Part shown: piece by piece, positions 44,748 to 53,405 of the stretch
Layout: the number at the start of each line of letters is the position of its first letter
How positions within the stretch are numbered: the stretch's first letter is position 1
Origin: Pseudomonas sp. B21-048
GTDB taxonomy: Bacteria; Pseudomonadota; Gammaproteobacteria; Pseudomonadales; Pseudomonadaceae
DNA: 64,000 bases
Assembly: GCF_024748615.1 (NCBI RefSeq)
Contig: NZ_CP087168.1
Coordinates: 1,488,001 to 1,552,000, forward strand
Direction of reading: 5' to 3'
Program-made: the position numbers and the translations under genes
Notes under the pieces: generated by a model
What the model was told of the DNA's origin: nothing
Database searches by the model: none
The model's input: the letters and a program-made list of their open reading frames with translations, nothing else

Positions 44748-45373
44748 GTGGCGTATATCCAAGGTGAACCACGAAACCAGACCAGTCTATTCCCGGTTTC
44801 TCTGGAAGATTTAATACCTGAAGATCATCTCGTTCGCGTGATTGACGCCTATGTCGCAGGACTGGATCTTGTTCAATTGGGCTTCGGCAGGGCAACTCCC
44901 AAAGGCACAGGACGTCCCTCTTACGATCCTGCCGACCAGCTCAAACTGTATCTCTACGGCTATTTCCAGCGGATTCGCTCCTCGCGCCGACTTGAAGCCG
45001 AGTGCCAACGCAACGTCGAAGTCATGTGGCTGATCAATCGACTCAAGCTCGACTTTAAAACCATTGCCGACTTTCGTCGGGACAACAAAACCGCGTTCAT
45101 TGCCACGTGCCGGGCCTTTGTCCAATTCTGCCGCGCGGTCGGTTTGATTGCGGGCGACCTGGTTGCCATCGATGGCAGTAAATTTCGGACGGTGGCGTCT
45201 GCACGACGGCATCTGAATCTCAAACAGCTCAAGCTCCAGGAGGAAAAGCTGGACAAGCGCATTGCCCAGTGGAAGGCGCGAGAGCGGAAATGGCGCTGGC
45301 GATAAACGCCTACAACCTCAAAAGAGTGATTAATGTGCTGGGAGCACGTCAACTGATGGCGTTAATGGGCTGA
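44748..45373 (+). pseudogene. transposase remnant (IS1182-like), central part deleted and out of frame
   Basis: The first 185 codons (44748-45305, GTG start) show the IS1182-family N-terminus: NQTSLFPVSLEDLIPEDHLVRVIDAY, DPADQLKLYLYGYFQRIRSSRRLE and the DGSKFR segment. The frame then stops. In the next frame, 45290-45373 encodes MALAINAYNLKRVINVLG and RQLMALMG before a stop, a typical transposase C-terminus. Roughly 250-300 central codons, including later catalytic acidic residues, are missing. Not functional. Confidence 0.85.
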
Positions 45374-45582
45374 ATAGCCTTTTTTCGTCTGCTTCCCGCA
45401 AAGAGCAAACGCCCCGAACAAGCCGTGGCGTTTGCTTGGGCCGCGATTACTGCGTTTTCACACAGTCTGCTTCGGCGGCTCCTACAGGGTGTACACCATC
45501 CAACTGTAGGAGCGGCCGAAGGCTGCGATCTTTTGATTTCAGGTGCCTGCTCGCCGCCATCCATTTTTCCCTCGGACACTTC

Positions 45583-45598
45583 TGGCATAACACTTGCT
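45583..45598 (+). promoter_or_regulatory. sigma-54 promoter of fliLMNOPQR-flhB
   Basis: TGGCATAACACTTGCT: GG at 45584-45585, GC at 45596-45597, ten bases between. It lies about 51 bases before the fliL ATG and downstream of the IS remnant and the REP, so the insertion left it intact. Confidence 0.93.
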
Positions 45599-45648
45599 CT
45601 TGCCTTGCCGTGCGACTGTGAAAACCCGAATAGTGACGGATTATTGGC

Positions 45649-46149
45649 ATGGCGAAGAGCGAAGCAGTAGTAAAAGACCCCGCAACCAAAGGCAAAATCA
45701 AGCTGATCATTGTGATTGTCGTGGCCCTGCTGCTGGCGATCGGCGTGTCCGTGGGCGCGACCTGGTACTTCATGCACGGCACCCAGAGCAAGCCTGCCGC
45801 TGCCACTGAAGCCGTTGTAGTCGGCAAGCAGCCGGCGATCTTCGAAGCCATGGCGCCGGCCTTCGTGGCCAACTACAACCAGAGCGGCCGTCAGCGCTAC
45901 ATGCAGGTGAGCATCACCCTGCAGGGCCGCAATCAGGCCGATCTGGAAGCGCTCAAAGTCCACATGCCGGTGATCCGCAATAACCTGGTGATGCTGTTTT
46001 CCGCTCAGGATTTCGCCACGCTGGCGACGCCGGTCGGCCAGGAGATGTTGCGTCAGAAAGCCACGGCCAGCGTCCAGGAAGTGGCGCAGAAAGAGCTCGG
46101 CAAAGTGGTGATCGAACAGTTGCTTTTCACTAATTTCGTACTGCAGTAG
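45649..46149 (+). CDS. fliL: FliL, stator-associated membrane protein
   Basis: 166 residues. One N-terminal membrane helix (LIIVIVVALLLAIGVSVGATW, about 16-36), then a periplasmic FliL domain (FVANYNQSGRQRYMQVSITLQGR) ending KVVIEQLLFTNFVLQ. It stabilises stators around the rotor. First gene of the fliL operon; fliM follows after nine bases. Confidence 0.95.
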   Translation: MAKSEAVVKDPATKGKIKLIIVIVVALLLAIGVSVGATWYFMHGTQSKPAAATEAVVVGKQPAIFEAMAPAFVANYNQSGRQRYMQVSITLQGRNQADLEALKVHMPVIRNNLVMLFSAQDFATLATPVGQEMLRQKATASVQEVAQKELGKVVIEQLLFTNFVLQ

Positions 46150-46158
46150 GAACACGAC

Positions 46159-47127
46159 ATGGCCGTGCAAGACCTGCTGTCCCAAGATGAGATCGATGCG
46201 CTGTTGCATGGTGTCGACGATGGTCTGGTACAGACCGATAACGCCGCCGAAGCCGGCAGCATCAAGAGTTATGACCTGACCAGCCAGGATCGCATCGTCC
46301 GTGGACGCATGCCGACTCTGGAAATGATCAACGAGCGTTTCGCTCGCTACACCCGCATCAGCATGTTCAACATGCTGCGCCGTTCGGCAGACGTTGCCGT
46401 CGGTGGCGTGCAAGTGATGAAGTTCGGCGAATACGTGCATTCGCTGTACGTGCCAACCAGCCTCAACCTGGTCAAGATCAAGCCGCTGCGCGGTACGGCG
46501 CTGTTCATCCTCGACGCCAAACTGGTGTTCAAACTGGTGGACAACTTCTTCGGCGGCGACGGCCGTCACGCGAAGATCGAAGGGCGTGAATTCACCCCCA
46601 CCGAACTGCGTGTGGTGCGCATGGTGCTGGAACAGGCCTTCGTCGATTTGAAGGAAGCCTGGCAGGCGATCATGGAAGTGAACTTCGAGTACATCAACTC
46701 CGAAGTGAACCCGGCCATGGCCAACATCGTCGGTCCGAGCGAAGCCATTGTGGTGTCGACATTCCACATCGAGCTTGATGGCGGTGGCGGCGACCTGCAC
46801 GTGACCATGCCGTACTCGATGATCGAGCCGGTGCGCGAAATGCTCGACGCCGGCTTCCAGTCCGACCTCGATGATCAGGACGAGCGTTGGATCAACGCCT
46901 TGCGCCAGGACGTGCTGGACGTCGACGTACCGATCGGTGCCACCGTGGCCCGCCGTCAGTTGCGCCTGCGCGACATCCTGCACATGCAGCCGGGGGATGT
47001 AATCCCGGTCGAGATGCCGGAAGAAATGATCATGCGCGCCAATGGCGTGCCGGCCTTCAAGGTCAAGATGGGCTCGCACAAAGGCAACCTCGCGTTGCAG
47101 GTGATCGAGCCGATCGAGCGTCGCTGA
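46159..47127 (+). CDS. fliM: FliM, flagellar switch protein (C ring)
   Basis: 322 residues. The N-terminal CheY-binding segment is DLLSQDEIDALLHG; the middle domain has FARYTRISMFNMLRRSADVAVGG, and the C-terminal SpoA-like domain GATVARRQLRLRDILHMQPGDVIPVEMP. It binds CheY-P and sets rotation direction. The full 322 residues fit the family. Confidence 0.97.
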   Translation: MAVQDLLSQDEIDALLHGVDDGLVQTDNAAEAGSIKSYDLTSQDRIVRGRMPTLEMINERFARYTRISMFNMLRRSADVAVGGVQVMKFGEYVHSLYVPTSLNLVKIKPLRGTALFILDAKLVFKLVDNFFGGDGRHAKIEGREFTPTELRVVRMVLEQAFVDLKEAWQAIMEVNFEYINSEVNPAMANIVGPSEAIVVSTFHIELDGGGGDLHVTMPYSMIEPVREMLDAGFQSDLDDQDERWINALRQDVLDVDVPIGATVARRQLRLRDILHMQPGDVIPVEMPEEMIMRANGVPAFKVKMGSHKGNLALQVIEPIERR

Positions 47128-47192
47128 CCGGCGCTCCAACCCCCTTTTAATTGACTGCTCGTGATTGAGCAGGTGCCCGCCGAGGACAAATG

Positions 47193-47651
47193 ATGAACGA
47201 CGATATGAACGCCCAGGACGACCAGGCGCTGGCCGATGAATGGGCTGCGGCCCTGGAAGAAACCGGTGACGCCGGGCAGGACGATATCGATGCCTTGCTG
47301 GCCGCCGACACCAGCGATTCGCCGTCCAGCCGTCTGCCGATGGAAGAGTTCGGCAGCGTGCCGCGCAACAACGATCCGGTGACGCTGGACGGTCCGAACC
47401 TGGACGTGATCCTTGATATCCCGGTGTCGATTTCCATGGAAGTCGGCAGCACCGACATCAACATCCGCAACCTGCTGCAACTCAACCAGGGTTCGGTGAT
47501 CGAGCTCGATCGTCTGGCCGGCGAGCCGCTGGACGTGCTGGTCAACGGCACACTCATCGCCCATGGTGAAGTGGTGGTGGTCAACGAAAAGTTCGGCATC
47601 CGCCTGACCGACGTGATCAGCCCAAGCGAACGCATCAAGAAGCTGCGCTGA
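47193..47651 (+). CDS. fliN: FliN, flagellar switch protein (C ring)
   Basis: 152 residues. Acidic N-terminal extension (DDQALADEWAAALEE), then the SpoA domain (LDVILDIPVSISMEVGSTDINIRNLLQLNQGSVIELDRLAGEPLDVLVNG). The ATG at 47193 is chosen because GAGGA is six bases before it; an ATG at 47190 is only three bases from that site. It forms the base of the C ring and docks FliH. The stop is directly followed by fliO. Confidence 0.95.
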   Translation: MNDDMNAQDDQALADEWAAALEETGDAGQDDIDALLAADTSDSPSSRLPMEEFGSVPRNNDPVTLDGPNLDVILDIPVSISMEVGSTDINIRNLLQLNQGSVIELDRLAGEPLDVLVNGTLIAHGEVVVVNEKFGIRLTDVISPSERIKKLR

Positions 47652-48113
47652 GTGAAAAAGGTTCTGGGTTTTGTGCTGGGGTTAGCGCTGATCTTGCCGT
47701 GCAGCGTGTTGGCGGCCGAGCAGGTGGCGACAGCTGCGACAGCGGCTGCTGCGCCGGCGCTCAGCAGTGGTGTGGCCGGGCAATTGACGCAATTGGTGTT
47801 CGGCTTGCTGCTGGTGCTGGGGTTGATCTTTTTCCTTGCCTGGCTGCTGCGCCGGGTCCAGCAGGCCGGGCCGGCCGGCAAGGGGCAGGTGATCGAGCTG
47901 ATCGGTTCCCGCGCGCTCGGGCCTCGTGACCGTTTGATGCTGGTGCAGGTCGGTAATGAACAGATTCTGCTCGGCCTTAGCCCTGGCACCATCACTGCGT
48001 TGCATGTGCTCAAGGAGCCGGTGCCGGTGTCCGCCACTACCGAGAAAGCGACCCCGGAATTTGCCCAGCATCTGTTGAGGATGCTCGGCAAGGATCAGAA
48101 GGATAAGAAGTAA
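47652..48113 (+). CDS. fliO: FliO, export-gate assembly protein
   Basis: 153 residues. Signal-like N-terminal segment ([20 protein letters not shown]), a membrane helix near 55 ([19 protein letters not shown]) and a cytoplasmic tail ([29 protein letters not shown]). It is a chaperone for FliP pore assembly. GTG start directly after the fliN stop; the last base overlaps the fliP start. Confidence 0.92.
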   Translation: MKKVLGFVLGLALILPCSVLAAEQVATAATAAAAPALSSGVAGQLTQLVFGLLLVLGLIFFLAWLLRRVQQAGPAGKGQVIELIGSRALGPRDRLMLVQVGNEQILLGLSPGTITALHVLKEPVPVSATTEKATPEFAQHLLRMLGKDQKDKK

Positions 48114-48872
48114 TGGGTGCGTTACGCATCGTCTTGACCCTGGCCCTGCTGCTGGTCGCGCCGCTGGCGTTCGCCGCCGATCCGTTGTCGATCCCGGCGA
48201 TTACCTTGGGCACTAACGCCGAAGGCGCTCAGGAATACTCGGTCAGTCTGCAAATTTTGCTGATCATGACCGCGCTGAGTTTTATTCCGGCGTTCGTCAT
48301 GCTGATGACCAGCTTCACCCGGATCATCATCGTTTTTCTCGATCCTGCGTCAGGCCCTGGGCTTGCAGCAGACACCGTCGAACCAGATCCTCACCGGCAT
48401 GGCGCTGTTCCTCACCATGTTCATCATGGCGCCGGTGTTCGATCGCGTGAATCAGGATGCCTTGCAACCCTATCTGGCGGAGAAACTCACCGCTCAGGAT
48501 GCCGTGGCCAAGGCTCAGGTGCCGATCAAGGACTTCATGCTGGCGCAGACTCGCAGCAGCGATCTGGAGCTGTTCATGCGCTTGTCCAAACGCACCGACA
48601 TCACTTCGCCTGATCAGGCGCCACTGACGATTCTGGTGCCGGCGTTCGTCACCTCTGAGCTGAAAACCGCGTTCCAGATCGGCTTCATGATCTTCATCCC
48701 GTTCCTGATTATCGACCTAGTCGTGGCCAGTGTGCTGATGGCCATGGGGATGATGATGCTCTCGCCGCTGATTATTTCCCTACCGTTCAAGATCATGCTG
48801 TTCGTGCTGGTGGATGGTTGGGCGTTGATCATCGGCACCTTGGCCAGCAGCTTCGGCGGCGTTTCACCATGA
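48113..48872 (+). pseudogene. fliP: FliP, export-gate pore protein, frameshifted
   Basis: The reading frame runs normally from the signal peptide ([23 protein letters not shown]) to FTRIIIVF, then shifts. FliP similarity resumes in the +1 frame ([16 protein letters not shown], then [21 protein letters not shown]) and ends at 48872, overlapping fliQ (ATGA). Removing one T from the run at 48333-48337 restores a 252-residue protein. As written, translation continues in a wrong frame to 48613 and lacks the pore helices. FliP is essential for flagellar export. Either a sequencing/assembly error or a true loss of function; neighbouring genes are intact. Confidence 0.9.
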
Positions 48873-49138
48873 CGCCGGAAGTTGCCGTAGATATCTTTCG
48901 CGAAGCGCTGTGGCTGACCACCATGATGGTTGCCGTGCTGGTGATTCCGAGCTTGCTGGTGGGGCTGTTGGTGGCGATGTTCCAGGCGGCGACCCAGATC
49001 AACGAACAGACCCTGAGCTTCCTGCCGCGCCTATTGGTGATGCTGGTGACGCTGATCGTTGCCGGCCCGTGGATGGTGCAGACGTTCATGGAATACATCA
49101 TCCAGCTGTACCACAGCATCCCGATGGTCATCGGCTAA
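48869..49138 (+). CDS. fliQ: FliQ, export-gate membrane protein
   Basis: 89 residues, the standard FliQ length. Two membrane helices ([23 protein letters not shown] near 16-38; [20 protein letters not shown] near 55-75) around [15 protein letters not shown]. It forms the helical gate with FliP and FliR. The ATG overlaps the fliP stop; an earlier in-frame codon lies within fliP. Confidence 0.96.
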   Translation: MTPEVAVDIFREALWLTTMMVAVLVIPSLLVGLLVAMFQAATQINEQTLSFLPRLLVMLVTLIVAGPWMVQTFMEYIIQLYHSIPMVIG

Positions 49139-49141
49139 GCC

Positions 49142-49927
49142 ATGTCGTCGCTGCTTCAGCTGACCGACACCCAGATCAGCACTTGGGTGGCGACGTTCAT
49201 GTTGCCGTTGTTTCGCATCGGTTCGTTGCTGATGGTCATGCCGATTTTCGGCACGACACTGGTGCCCCAGCGCGTGCGTCTGTACTTCGCCCTGGCGATC
49301 ACCTTCGTGATCGCTCCCGGCCTGCCGCCGATGCCGCCGGTCAATGCGCTGGACCTGAGCGCGCTGCTGCTGATCGCCGAGCAAATCATTATTGGCGCGG
49401 TGTTGGGTTTCTCCTTGCAGTTGTTCTTCCAGGCGTTCGTGGTCGCCGGGCAAATTGTCGCGATCCAGATGGGTATGGGTTTCGCCTCGATGATCGACCC
49501 TACGAACGGGGTGTCGGTGGCAGTGATCGGGCAGTTTTTTACCATGCTGGTAACGCTGCTGTTCCTGTCGATGAACGGCCATCTGGTGGTGTTCGAAGTC
49601 CTTACCGAGAGCTTCACCACGCTGCCCGTCGGTGGCGGGTTGATGGTTAATCATTTCTGGGAATTGGCCGGCAAGCTTGGCTGGGTGTTCGGTGCGGCGC
49701 TGTTGCTGGTGTTGCCGGCGATCACTGCGTTGCTGGTGGTCAACATTGCGTTTGGCGTGATGACCCGGGCAGCGCCGCAGTTGAACATCTTCTCGATCGG
49801 CTTTCCGCTGACCCTGGTGCTCGGGCTGATCATTGTCTGGGTCGGTCTGGCGGACATTCTCAATCAGTACCAACCGCTGGCCTCCGAGGCTTTGCAGTTG
49901 TTACGCGAACTGGCACGGGCGCGCTGA
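49142..49927 (+). CDS. fliR: FliR, export-gate membrane protein
   Basis: 261 residues with about six membrane helices (for example IGSLLMVMPIFGTTLVPQRVRLYFALAI, FFTMLVTLLFLSMNGHLVVF, LTLVLGLIIVWVGLADIL). The conserved block QMGMGFASMIDP is present. It is part of the FliPQR pore. It starts three bases after fliQ and ends three bases before flhB. Confidence 0.96.
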   Translation: MSSLLQLTDTQISTWVATFMLPLFRIGSLLMVMPIFGTTLVPQRVRLYFALAITFVIAPGLPPMPPVNALDLSALLLIAEQIIIGAVLGFSLQLFFQAFVVAGQIVAIQMGMGFASMIDPTNGVSVAVIGQFFTMLVTLLFLSMNGHLVVFEVLTESFTTLPVGGGLMVNHFWELAGKLGWVFGAALLLVLPAITALLVVNIAFGVMTRAAPQLNIFSIGFPLTLVLGLIIVWVGLADILNQYQPLASEALQLLRELARAR

Positions 49928-49930
49928 GTT

Positions 49931-51070
49931 ATGGCTGAGAGCGAAAGCGGTCAGGACAAAACAGAAGACCCCACCGAGAAACGCAAAAAGGACTCCCGTG
50001 AGAAGGGTGAGATTGCGCGCTCCAAGGAGCTCAATACCCTGGCGGTCATGCTCGCCGGCGCCGGTGCGCTGCTGATTTTCGGTGGTGCATTGGCGCAGGA
50101 CATGATGGAACTGATGCGGATGAACTTCACGCTGTCGCGGGAAGTGATTCTGGATCAGCGCAACATGGGCACCTTCTTGCTGCACTCGGGACAGATTGCC
50201 CTGTTGGCGATTCAACCGGTGATGATCACTTTGCTGTTGGCTTCGTTGATCGGCCCGATCTCCCTCGGTGGCTGGCTGTTCGCGGCCGGCTCCATGGCGC
50301 CCAAGTTCAGTCGGATGAACCCCGGCGCAGGCCTGAAACGGATGTTCTCGACCAAGGCTTTAATTGAATTGCTCAAGGCTCTGGCGAAGTTTTTCATCGT
50401 CTTGTTCGTGGCGTTGGCGGTCTTGTCGTCGGACATCGACGATCTGCTGCGCATCGCCCATGAGCCGTTGGACATGGCGATCATTCACAGCTTGCAAGTG
50501 GTTGGCTGGAGCACGTTGTGGATGGCTTGTGGGCTGATCATCATCGCTGCGGTCGACGTGCCGGTGCAGTTGTGGGAAAGCCGCAACAAACTGCTGATGA
50601 CCAAGCAGGAAGTGCGCGACGAACACAAGGATCAGGACGGTAAACCGGAGGTCAAGCAGCGCATTCGCCAGTTGCAGCGCGAGATGTCGCAGCGGCGGAT
50701 GATGGCGGCCATTCCTGAGGCTGACGTGGTCATTACTAACCCGACTCACTACGCCGTAGCCCTCAAGTACGATCCGGAAAAGGGCGGGGCGCCGATGCTG
50801 ATCGCCAAGGGCAGCGACTTCCTGGCCCTGAAGATCCGCGAAATCGCCGTGGCCAACAAGGTGCTGCTGCTCGAATCGCCGGCGCTGGCGCGTTCGATCT
50901 ACTACTCCACGGAGCTGGAGCAGGAAATTCCCGGCGGGCTCTATCTGGCGGTCGCCCAGGTATTGGCCTATGTCTACCAGATCCGCCAGTACCGCGCCGG
51001 CAAGGGCAAGCGCCCGGATCCGCTCCAGGACGATCTGCCGATTCCGCCGGATCTGCGCCGCGATTCCTGA
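49931..51070 (+). CDS. flhB: FlhB, export substrate-specificity switch
   Basis: 379 residues. N-terminal cytoplasmic TEDPTEKRKKDSREKGEIARSKEL, four membrane helices, and the autocleavage site NPTH at 270-273 in ITNPTHYAVALKYD. Cleavage, triggered through FliK, switches export from rod/hook to filament proteins. Last gene of the fliL operon, followed by a palindrome and the flhA promoter. Confidence 0.97.
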   Translation: MAESESGQDKTEDPTEKRKKDSREKGEIARSKELNTLAVMLAGAGALLIFGGALAQDMMELMRMNFTLSREVILDQRNMGTFLLHSGQIALLAIQPVMITLLLASLIGPISLGGWLFAAGSMAPKFSRMNPGAGLKRMFSTKALIELLKALAKFFIVLFVALAVLSSDIDDLLRIAHEPLDMAIIHSLQVVGWSTLWMACGLIIIAAVDVPVQLWESRNKLLMTKQEVRDEHKDQDGKPEVKQRIRQLQREMSQRRMMAAIPEADVVITNPTHYAVALKYDPEKGGAPMLIAKGSDFLALKIREIAVANKVLLLESPALARSIYYSTELEQEIPGGLYLAVAQVLAYVYQIRQYRAGKGKRPDPLQDDLPIPPDLRRDS

Positions 51071-51093
51071 TTGTGCGTTGACAGTGCCGGCCT

Positions 51094-51126
51094 CTTCGCG
51101 GGCAAGTCGGAACGCCGCCCGCGAAG
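51094..51126. repeat. REP-type palindrome between flhB and flhA
   Basis: CTTCGCGGGC (51094-51103) and GCCCGCGAAG (51117-51126) form a perfect 10-bp stem with a 13-base loop. The surrounding bases resemble Pseudomonas REP sequences. There is no T run, so it is more likely an mRNA-end stabiliser or REP than a classical terminator. Confidence 0.7.
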
Positions 51127-51187
51127 GCGTCGATTCAAGCAATACAAATCCCCGAAACAGACCTCTATTTCAACCCCCGGCAAAAGT

Positions 51188-51203
51188 TGGAAGGCTTCTT
51201 GCA
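51188..51203 (+). promoter_or_regulatory. sigma-54 promoter of flhA
   Basis: TGGAAGGCTTCTTGCA: GG at 51189-51190, GC at 51201-51202, ten bases between, good -12 TTGCA. It lies about 62 bases before the flhA GTG. Confidence 0.88.
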
Positions 51204-51264
51204 ATAGCCGCCCTGCGCCTGCTTCAGGCGTCAAAAGTTTGCTTTAAAGGAACGGGGAAAACCG

Positions 51265-53394
51265 GTGGATCGCTCTCAGTTAATCAACACTGCACGCACA
51301 AACGTTGCCGACCTCAGTCGAGGCAATCTGGGTGTGCCGCTGTTGCTGCTGGTCATGCTGGCGATGATGATGTTGCCGGTGCCGCCGTTCCTGCTGGACG
51401 TGTTTTTCACCTTCAACATTGCCTTGTCCATCGTTGTGTTGCTGGTCTGTGTGTACGCCCTGCGGCCGCTGGATTTTGCGGTGTTCCCGACCATTCTGCT
51501 GGTGGCGACGTTGCTGCGACTGGCGCTGAACGTGGCCTCGACGCGGGTGGTGATGCTCCACGGTCAGGACGGCCATGCCGCCGCCGGTAAGGTGATCCAG
51601 GCCTTCGGTGAAGTGGTGATCGGCGGTAACTACGTGGTCGGTATCGTGGTCTTCGCGATTTTGATGATCATCAACTTCGTCGTGGTGACCAAGGGCGCCG
51701 GGCGGATTTCCGAAGTGAGCGCGCGTTTCACCCTCGATGCGATGCCCGGTAAACAAATGGCGATCGACGCTGATTTGAATGCCGGTCTGATCGATCAGAA
51801 CCAGGCGAAACTGCGCCGGATGGAAGTGGCTCAGGAAGCCGAGTTCTACGGCTCGATGGACGGTGCCAGCAAGTTCGTGCGTGGGGACGCCATTGCCGGC
51901 CTGCTGATTCTGTTCATCAACCTGATCGGCGGCATGGCGGTCGGTATCTTCCAGCACGGCATGAGCTTTGGTGATGCCGGCAAGGTTTATGCGCTGTTGA
52001 CCATCGGTGACGGTTTGGTGGCGCAATTGCCATCACTGCTGTTGTCGACTGCCGCCGCGATCATGGTGACCCGTGCTTCCGGCTCGGAAGACATGGGCAA
52101 GCAGATCAATCGTCAGATGTTCGCCTCGCCGAAAGCCCTGGCGGTGGCCGCTGGTTTGATGGCGGTGATGGGGCTGGTGCCGGGCATGCCGCACTTCTCC
52201 TTTCTGAGCATGGCAGCCTTGGCGGCCGGCGGCGCTTACCTGTTCTGGAAGAAGCAGAACGCGGTCAAGGTTCAGGCCCTGCAAGAGGTCAAGCGTCAGC
52301 AGGAACTGTTGCCATCACCAGCCCGGGCTCAGGAAACCAAGGAGCTTGGCTGGGATGACGTGACGCCGATCGACATGATCGGCCTGGAAGTCGGTTACCG
52401 CCTGATCCCGCTGGTGGATCGCAATCAGGGTGGTCAGTTGCTGGCGCGGATCAAGGGTGTGCGTAAAAAGCTCTCCCAGGACCTGGGCTTCCTGATGCCG
52501 ACGGTGCATATCCGTGACAACCTCGACCTGGCGCCCAGCGCCTACCGCCTGACCTTGATGGGCGTGATCCTGGCCGAGGCCGAGATTTACCCGGACCGCG
52601 AGTTGGCGATCAACCCGGGGCAGGTCTACGGCACGCTCAACGGCATCACCGCCAAAGATCCGGCTTTTGGTCTGGAGGCGGTTTGGATCGAAATCAGCCA
52701 GCGTGCCCAGGCGCAATCCCTCGGCTATACCGTGGTCGATGCCAGTACGGTAGTGGCAACGCACTTGAACCAGATTCTGTACAAGCACTCCAGCGAGCTG
52801 ATCGGCCACGAAGAAGTCCAGCAACTCATGCAGTTGTTAGCCAAAAGCTCACCGAAACTGGCCGAAGAGCTGGTGCCTGGGGTGGTTTCGCTGTCGCAAT
52901 TGCTCAAAGTCTTGCAGGCATTGCTCGCCGAACAAGTGCCGGTACGGGACATTCGCAGCATCGCCGAAGCCATCGCGAACAACGCCGCCAAGAGTCAAGA
53001 TACTGCCGCTTTGGTGGCCGCGGTGCGCGTCGGCGTATCCCGCGCAATCGTGCAAAGCATTGTAGGCACTGAGTCGCAGCTGCCTGTAATCACCTTGGAA
53101 CCAAGGTTGGAACAAATATTGCTCAATAGTCTTCAGAAGGCAGGACAAGGCTCGGAAGAGGGTGTTCTGCTGGAGCCAAGCATGGCAGAGAAACTGCAAC
53201 GCTCGCTGATCGAAGCGGCACAGCGTCAGGAGATGCAAGGTCAACCGGTGATTCTGCTGGTGGCCGGTCCGGTTCGCGCGATGCTCTCGCGATTCGGCCG
53301 ACTGGCAGTCCCGGGTTTGCATGTGTTGGCTTACCAGGAAATCCCTGACAACAAGCAAGTGACCATCGTTGCGACAGTAGGGCCCAACGGCTGA
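51265..53394 (+). CDS. flhA: FlhA, export-gate component
   Basis: 709 residues. An N-terminal membrane region of about eight helices (LLLLVMLAMMMLPVPPFLLDVFFTFNIALS onward) contains the FHIPEP-type cytoplasmic loop (RISEVSARFTLDAMPGKQMAIDADLNAG). The C-terminal cytoplasmic domain (about 360-709) docks chaperones and substrates. GTG start after AAAGGAACGGGG. flhF follows after 11 bases. Confidence 0.97.
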   Translation: MDRSQLINTARTNVADLSRGNLGVPLLLLVMLAMMMLPVPPFLLDVFFTFNIALSIVVLLVCVYALRPLDFAVFPTILLVATLLRLALNVASTRVVMLHGQDGHAAAGKVIQAFGEVVIGGNYVVGIVVFAILMIINFVVVTKGAGRISEVSARFTLDAMPGKQMAIDADLNAGLIDQNQAKLRRMEVAQEAEFYGSMDGASKFVRGDAIAGLLILFINLIGGMAVGIFQHGMSFGDAGKVYALLTIGDGLVAQLPSLLLSTAAAIMVTRASGSEDMGKQINRQMFASPKALAVAAGLMAVMGLVPGMPHFSFLSMAALAAGGAYLFWKKQNAVKVQALQEVKRQQELLPSPARAQETKELGWDDVTPIDMIGLEVGYRLIPLVDRNQGGQLLARIKGVRKKLSQDLGFLMPTVHIRDNLDLAPSAYRLTLMGVILAEAEIYPDRELAINPGQVYGTLNGITAKDPAFGLEAVWIEISQRAQAQSLGYTVVDASTVVATHLNQILYKHSSELIGHEEVQQLMQLLAKSSPKLAEELVPGVVSLSQLLKVLQALLAEQVPVRDIRSIAEAIANNAAKSQDTAALVAAVRVGVSRAIVQSIVGTESQLPVITLEPRLEQILLNSLQKAGQGSEEGVLLEPSMAEKLQRSLIEAAQRQEMQGQPVILLVAGPVRAMLSRFGRLAVPGLHVLAYQEIPDNKQVTIVATVGPNG

Positions 53395-53405
53395 GGTAGT
53401 GGTTT

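Larger units (their letters stand above)
44668..45469 (+). mobile_element. internally deleted IS1182-like insertion element
   Basis: 802 bases bounded by exact 16-bp inverted repeats CAGACTGTGTGAAAAC (44668-44683) and GTTTTCACACAGTCTG (45454-45469). Both are flanked by CTTC (44664-44667, 45470-45473), a 4-bp target duplication inside a REP-like repeat. It carries the two ends of a transposase gene but not the middle, so it is shorter than a full element (about 1.6 kb) and cannot move by itself. It sits between fliK and fliL. Confidence 0.85.
44648..45536. repeat. REP-like doublet interrupted by an IS
   Basis: The first unit is split: 44648-44667 (CTCAAAAGATCGCAGGCTTC) and 45474-45487 (GGCGGCTCCTACAG). 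The second unit, inverted, is at 45504-45536 (CTGTAGGAGC ... GCTGCGATCTTTTGA). Rejoining the split unit with one copy of CTTC gives a near-perfect reverse complement of the second unit. This is the same repeat family as at 9862-9938. Confidence 0.8.

Noticed and set aside
45290..45373. Short separate gene after the transposase start
   Set aside because: The peptide MALAINAYNLKRVINVLG with RQLMALMG reads as the C-terminal end of the transposase, left after an internal deletion.
48363..48872. Independent small membrane protein gene
   Set aside because: It is the C-terminal two thirds of FliP in a shifted frame, not a gene with its own start.
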